Source of the DNA: Tetragonia tetragonoides
Lineage: Eukaryota > Streptophyta > Magnoliopsida > Caryophyllales > Aizoaceae
NCBI GenBank assembly: GCA_038025085.1
Contig: CM076144.1
Span: forward strand, 34,501,501 to 34,565,500
Length of the DNA: 64,000 bases
Direction of reading: 5' to 3'
The first letter of the stretch is position 1; each line of letters opens with the position of its first letter. This document shows, piece after piece, positions 59,101-64,000 of the stretch. The position numbers and the translations under genes were made by a program. The notes under the pieces were generated by a model. The model ran no database searches. It saw only the letters and a list, made by a program, of their open reading frames with translations, and was not told where the DNA came from.

Positions 59101-61257
59101 TAGCCAAGTCTCATCTCTCCTGAGGGCAACTTGCAATGAAGAATAAACTGGCTTTTAAATGGAATTTTTTCGATATTGTCCCTTCTCGTATGAGCTTAAT
59201 TTAATCAGAATAAATCTGGTCGTTTGAGTTTCTTATATCATACAACCTGTTTAGTTGACATATTTCTTTGTTTAGTGCAGGCAGCCTACAACATCGGGGG
59301 CCTTGTCATTAGTGCAAATGCCATAGAACAAGCTATATTCTGCTTCCACACACCTCGAATTGGAGGGGTAATCATTCTTGCTTTTGTCCTTCAGAAGTAT
59401 CGCTGAAACATTACCTCACTCACATGCAAGTAGTGACTGCCTATATTCTGACACTTGATCTTCATGCTGTTTCATTCACAAGTGGAAATGCGCAAATTTG
59501 CTTCTTCACTTTCTTGTTCTGACATTCTCTGTCTTCCAAGTTCCAATATACTAATGGCTATGCTGTTGCACACTTGCACCTATGCATACTTGCTGAAAGT
59601 GCAGAAAAAGAAAATAGTGGCACTTATACATTGTATGGGCAAATGGTGTTGAATTGAGGGAGATTAATTGTCCAATTGGCATGTCCTGTCCTCTGCATGG
59701 AAACTTACATGCATGGTCATTCCCCTTCCCTGTAAAACAAAGACGGGAGAGGGGAAAAAATGTAAGTAAAAAACCCAAAACAAACACCCTTTGTGGGATC
59801 TCATAACCCTACGATACCAGTTTCTAAGGTTGAACCCTTGTGGAAGCATAATAACTACATGATTACTTTAGAGGACAAGTTTACTGCCAGTGTAACATTG
59901 TTTGGCTATTAATTTGGTCTACATCCACATATCAGAGATGCTCCACTTTGAGTCTTTGACAAAGGATAAGTTGCAAACTGCAACTATTCCTATACACTAT
60001 TAAAAATCTCAATATCCTCTAGCAGTCTAGCTGATGAAGCCGCCCTCTCCACTCTATTTGCCTTTGCCCTTCCCATAGTTGGTCTCTTAATGAACTCTCG
60101 ATGTAATACCTCACATGTTCCTTTCAATACTCATCTCTTACTGAGTCTTGATGGAACATGCAGACGCACACACCTCTAACATAGCAATACGTCCTATTTA
60201 TACACTAGAAATGTTGCTAGTTCTAACTTGACACCGAAGAAAAACTTAATCTGCCAAAGTACGTAATCTCCAAATTCTGCACAACTTCTAATTTCCTCCT
60301 AAAAGGTTAATGGGAAGTATTCGAAGAATTCCTATCGCAAAAGAGTACAAATAGACCTCTGGCAAACACAGGGCTTGAGACTTGGGTGGTTTTGATTTGG
60401 TGGACTAGACTAGACATCCGATTTATTATCCAGAACCAGCAAACTGCTTGATAAAATATTGTCGTTTTACACTTGGATTGTGTTATTCTGTATTGTATAT
60501 TTGATTCAAGAATTATCATAATCTGCACCATATCCATGATCATATATGTGATCTTCTAACAATGTCATTGAGTTAATTGAGTTAATGGAAACAGATCTTG
60601 ATGGTTTTTTATTTTTTGCACGTACAGTGGCTTGAGACCATTGTATCAACAGCCTTCCGGAAGAAATCTGGAGAAGAGAGGCAACTCATTAGTTCAAAAC
60701 TCGGACTTCCTAACGCACAGTCCCTTGTTTGCTTTGCACTCTGCACTGGAGCCTTTTCTGATCCTGTGGTAATTTCTTACTCCTAAAAACAGTTTGATCA
60801 ATTCATCCTGGGGAAGTATTAAGGCACCTTCAATCACCTTTTAGGGGGCCTTGACATTTTTTTTTTATCTATGGTGTCTGTTGCAAATGTTGGCTGAACT
60901 GATTTATGACATCTATTTATGGTGTAGCTTAAAGTCTACACAGCATCAAACGTTGTAGATGAGCTAGAACGGGCAAAGAGGGAATTTCTTCATACGAACA
61001 TAGTTGTCAAGAAATCAAAGAAGGTGTTCCTGCCAAAGCTGCTCGAAAGGTTTGCAAGAGAAGCTTCCATGGGATCTGACGATCTTCTCAAGTGGGTGCA
61101 TGAGAATGTCAATCAGAAGCTCCAAGATGCAGTGCACCGATGCATTGATTCTAAGAACAGCAAGAAGGCATCACAGATTATCGAGTGGCTACCTTATAAC
61201 CCAAAGTTCAGATACGTTTTCTCACAAGAAATAGCCACAAAGCCTTGGTGGGTTTAA
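53119..61257 (+). CDS. MIP1-type leucine-zipper / DUF547 protein, 11 exons
   Basis: Exons 53119-53273, 53968-54043, 54250-54357, 54493-54609, 55082-55414, 56815-57128, 57900-57999, 58087-58146, 59281-59367, 60628-60768 and 60928-61257 join in frame to 606 residues, all introns GT-AG. The N-terminus 'MNSSEKTQKTRKERFHLFEK' is basic. The ternary-complex-factor MIP1 leucine-zipper region is encoded by exons 4-5 ('LLQFQLQQEKSMRIMLEKAI', 'LIAEIDLLERELANREQHVL'), predicted coiled coil. A Ser-rich linker follows. DUF547 is in exons 7-11: 'AQIAFWINIYNSQIMHAYLA', 'YNIGGLVISANAIEQAIF', 'FALCTGAFSDPVLKVYTASN', 'KVFLPKLLERFAREA'. The end 'YNPKFRYVFSQEIATKPWWV' is typical of the family. Biochemical function of DUF547 is unknown. 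First in-frame ATG chosen; an alternative first exon is possible. The intron between exons 4 and 5 carries a MITE. Confidence 0.87.
54734..54923. mobile_element. Tourist-like MITE in the DUF547 gene intron
   Basis: 190 bp flanked by TTA (54731-54733, 54924-54926). The arms are about 45 bp: 'GTTTGGCCTAGTTTCTTGGA' against the complement of 'taggatttt..gaaactaggccaaac' at the right. Could fold into a hairpin in the pre-mRNA. Confidence 0.75.
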
Positions 61258-61929
61258 TAATCATGCAGGAGCTGGTGATGTGTGGCACTAACCAGCACTT
61301 TTTATGTTCATGTTTAGGGTATCTATCTTATCATTGTACAAAAAAATGGTATCAAAATATTGTATCTCTATGTAATAGTGATTTTGGTTGTACAAGCAAT
61401 TCTCCTGCTCTTTACCTGCTTGTAAAGGCATTCCTCAGGCCCCCTTTTGGTTGTAGAAGGCAATGATGTATTTACATCCTCCATGGTAGAAACAACTACA
61501 GACTATAGTCCAACAAAACTTTAGGCGAACAAGGAAAAAAAATAATAATCCATCCATTATTAAATTTCACCTGCGTTGTTGGCATTTTTTACTAGGGGGT
61601 TATTCTTAAAAGTTCAAAATAATTTATTTTTTTTCCTGCATGGTTGGAGCCTTGGAGGTGATGGAAAAAGGCACAGAAATTTCACCAAGTAAAATAAAAA
61701 TTGGAAAACGGAAATGGGAAAAAATTCCGGAGATGAGAGAAATATCAGGGGGTTGAGGTGAGAGAGAGGGACGGAATCTGTTGAGGGGAGGAGAAAATTG
61801 GGGATGAAGAAAGAGAAAATGTGGTGAGAGGGAGACGGGAAGAGCAGGAGCAAAAATAGGGGGTGAGAAATTTTTTGTTGAGATGGTGGACTGACATTTT
61901 TTTTTTTTTTTTTTTTTGAGGTTGACTAT
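61258..61929. other. 3' flank of the DUF547 gene
   Basis: Probable 3' UTR (about 61258-61500), then purine-rich DNA with a poly(T) run (about 61898-61917). No further gene seen. Confidence 0.45.
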
Positions 61930-62067
61930 GGGTGTGTTCTTTAAAGTGAACTTACCAGAACTGAACTGAATTGGACTGAACTGAACTTAACCGAGCACCA
62001 CTGAACTATATTGAACTGAATCGAACACCACTGAACTGAACTGAAACATAATAATAATAATAAAAGC

Positions 62068-62137
<70 letters not shown>

Positions 62138-62138
62138 T
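62068..62138. repeat. (ATT)n microsatellite
   Basis: About 70 bp of TAT/ATT repeats. Confidence 0.97.
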
Positions 62139-62347
62139 TGAAATAAATATTTTCTAACTATCTTTTGGGTGAATGGTGAATAAATACTATTAGTATAACA
62201 CTTGACTCGTTCTAGTTTGTTTGCAAAAAAAATTGTATGGTTGTTATAATGATAATAATAATGATAGTAATAATAATAGTAATAGTAAAGTAATTGTCAT
62301 ATTAATAATATCAATATTAATGATAATAACAATAGTTAAAGTAGTAG

Positions 62348-62480
<133 letters not shown>

Positions 62481-62596
62481 TGAACACCACTGAATTGAAC
62501 ACCACTGAACTGAATTGAACAATACTGAACCGAGCTGTACTTATGTGTGACCATCCCTGAACTGAACTGACCGGAAAAGCTCTAAAGAACGCACCC

Positions 62597-63416
62597 TACG
62601 TTTGATTATAGTTCTTTCTTTTTCTTTTTTCTTTTTTCTTTTTTCTTTTTTTCTTTTTCCTTCTTTTAGTCACCATTTCAAAAGAAAAAAATAAAAAAAT
62701 GCTTCACTGTAGTCCAATTCGAGTACTTCAGTTTCCTCCTGCTTCTATATTTTGTGTTTGTTTCCATTTTTATTATGAATATGGATCATGGTCTCGAGTC
62801 TCGAGTCTCGACTCTTTTTTTCACATCAGGAATATTTATCATAATCTCAACTTTCGTCATGAATATCATGCATAAGGATGATCAAAATATAATAACAATC
62901 TAGTTAATTAATTGATCTATTGATAGCAATGTGCCTAGTAGCTAAAAAATTTAGTAATTTTGTGTAATGTGTCACTTGATTTGCATAATTAAAAATTTTG
63001 GACTTTTCATCGTGGTTTACCCCTCCAAGGGAAACAAATAGTGCACCAATAGATAGTTTACCTTTACTAATGTACCTTGTCGAATATTTCTAGGAACAAA
63101 AATTAAGAACATCACTATAGATTACTCCAAATGAAGTGTATTACCTCAAAATTTAATACTGTAGACATAAACTATCAACTGTAGTAACATAGTTAGGCTA
63201 ATTTTGTCTCTTTTTTTTTTGTGCAAATAATAAGGGCTAAATCTTTTAACAATGAAGAAATTTGTTGGTGTTGTTGACAAAATAAAATAATGTAGTTATA
63301 TTCTTATAAATTTCTTTTTTGACTTTGACACAAAAAAAAAAAATACTTCTAATGTTCATATTAAACAGTTGTAGAGAGGTATAAGAGAGAACTTTTTTTG
63401 CATATGGGATCTCTTA
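62597..63416. other. Intergenic, nothing recognised
   Basis: Contains a T/C-rich run (about 62610-62665) and a short 'gtctcgagtctcgagtctcga' repeat near 62792. No gene seen. Confidence 0.4.
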
Positions 63417-63672
63417 GACTCTGTTTGATTCACCTTAATTTTACTTAAATTCAGTTCAGTTCAGTTCAGTTTATGTGTAATTTTATCATTCATATAACTA
63501 ATTATTTCGAAATAATTTCATGATGATAATTATGCCATCGGAAAGATCTCAAAGCATACTTTCAAATGAGTCCAATATTGACTATGTTTGGACAAATTTT
63601 AAATTATTAACGGTCAAGTTTAAAAAATCAATCCAGTTCAGATCAGTTTTATCCACGTGAATCAAACGGGCC
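63417..63672. mobile_element. Tourist-like MITE, copy 2
   Basis: 256 bp flanked by TTA (63414-63416, 63673-63675). Closely similar to 35646-35907 over its full length. Ends GACTCTGTTTGATTCACC and complement GGCCCGTTTGATTCACG. Confidence 0.8.
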
Positions 63673-64000
63673 TTAATATATTTTAACTATCTTTGGTAAT
63701 AAAATCAAGTATGAACTAATAAGATAAAGTCATATGGTTTTAATTTCAATTTTTAGATGATTATTGCTCTATGAAGATGTATAATTCAAAGAAAAATATG
63801 TCTGTTATGATGACGAGAAATTAGAATACTTCCCTTAGGTCAAACAAATTAGTAATAACATGCCGATATGTATCAACTAAATATAATTAAATACACAATG
63901 CTTATACAAAAGCAAATAGTTTTACTAATATTTTTATGGAGAACTTGGCAAGAAAATAATTATTCTCCATCAAAAAATCCACTCAAATAACAACAAGAAA
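63673..64000. other. Intergenic to window end
   Basis: AT-rich, nothing recognised. Confidence 0.35.

Overview
This is a 64-kb piece of a plant nuclear genome, most likely a eudicot. The evidence is AT-rich intergenic DNA, GT-AG introns, F-box and aquaporin (TIP) genes, a spliced MIP1-leucine-zipper/DUF547 gene, and many plant transposons (L1-type LINE, Ty1/copia, CACTA, hAT, Tourist and Stowaway MITEs, a tRNA-type SINE). I could not determine the species. All calls come from reading the sequence and six-frame translations; no searches were run.

Layout. 1-7.5 kb: a diverged repeat block, a probable solo LTR on the minus strand, a dead LINE (about 2.63-7.16 kb) and an F-box gene fragment directly after its poly(A). 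7.8-9.1 kb: Helitron-like ends. 9.49-16.13 kb: a CACTA transposon with a broken TNP2-type transposase, a better-preserved TNP1/Ptta-type gene and an antisense piece of a receptor-like kinase gene. 16.3-18.1 kb: degenerate copies of a CAF1-type deadenylase and of the tail of the plastid acetyl-CoA carboxylase alpha subunit. 18.12-22.93 kb: a dead copia element with short LTRs and a 5-bp target duplication. 25.7-27.1 kb: a dead UDP-glycosyltransferase. 27.6-28.9 kb: an intact F-box gene. 30.5 and 34.3 kb: two related, unrecognised 41/42-codon ORFs. 36.7-42.4 kb: two F-box-associated-domain paralogues, one with an N-terminal frameshift and one a pseudogene split by a hAT-like insertion, with a 1.55-kb solo LTR between them. 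45-50.2 kb: two tandem three-exon tonoplast aquaporin (TIP2-type) genes. 53.1-61.3 kb: an 11-exon MIP1-zipper/DUF547 gene on the plus strand. 61.9-64 kb: MITEs and microsatellites.

Genes likely to be functional: the F-box gene (27606-28856, minus), TIP copy B (48652-50160, minus), probably TIP copy A (45014-46495, minus), the DUF547 gene (53119-61257, plus), and possibly the two tiny ORFs. These are unrelated functions: ubiquitin-ligase substrate selection, vacuolar water/ammonia transport, and a plant-specific DUF547 protein. The rest is mainly transposons and gene remnants. Several insertions are dated relative to their hosts by exact target-site duplications (copia GAGAT, solo LTR CTAAG, hAT TGCCTATG, CTCACAGC and TTGGAGTT).
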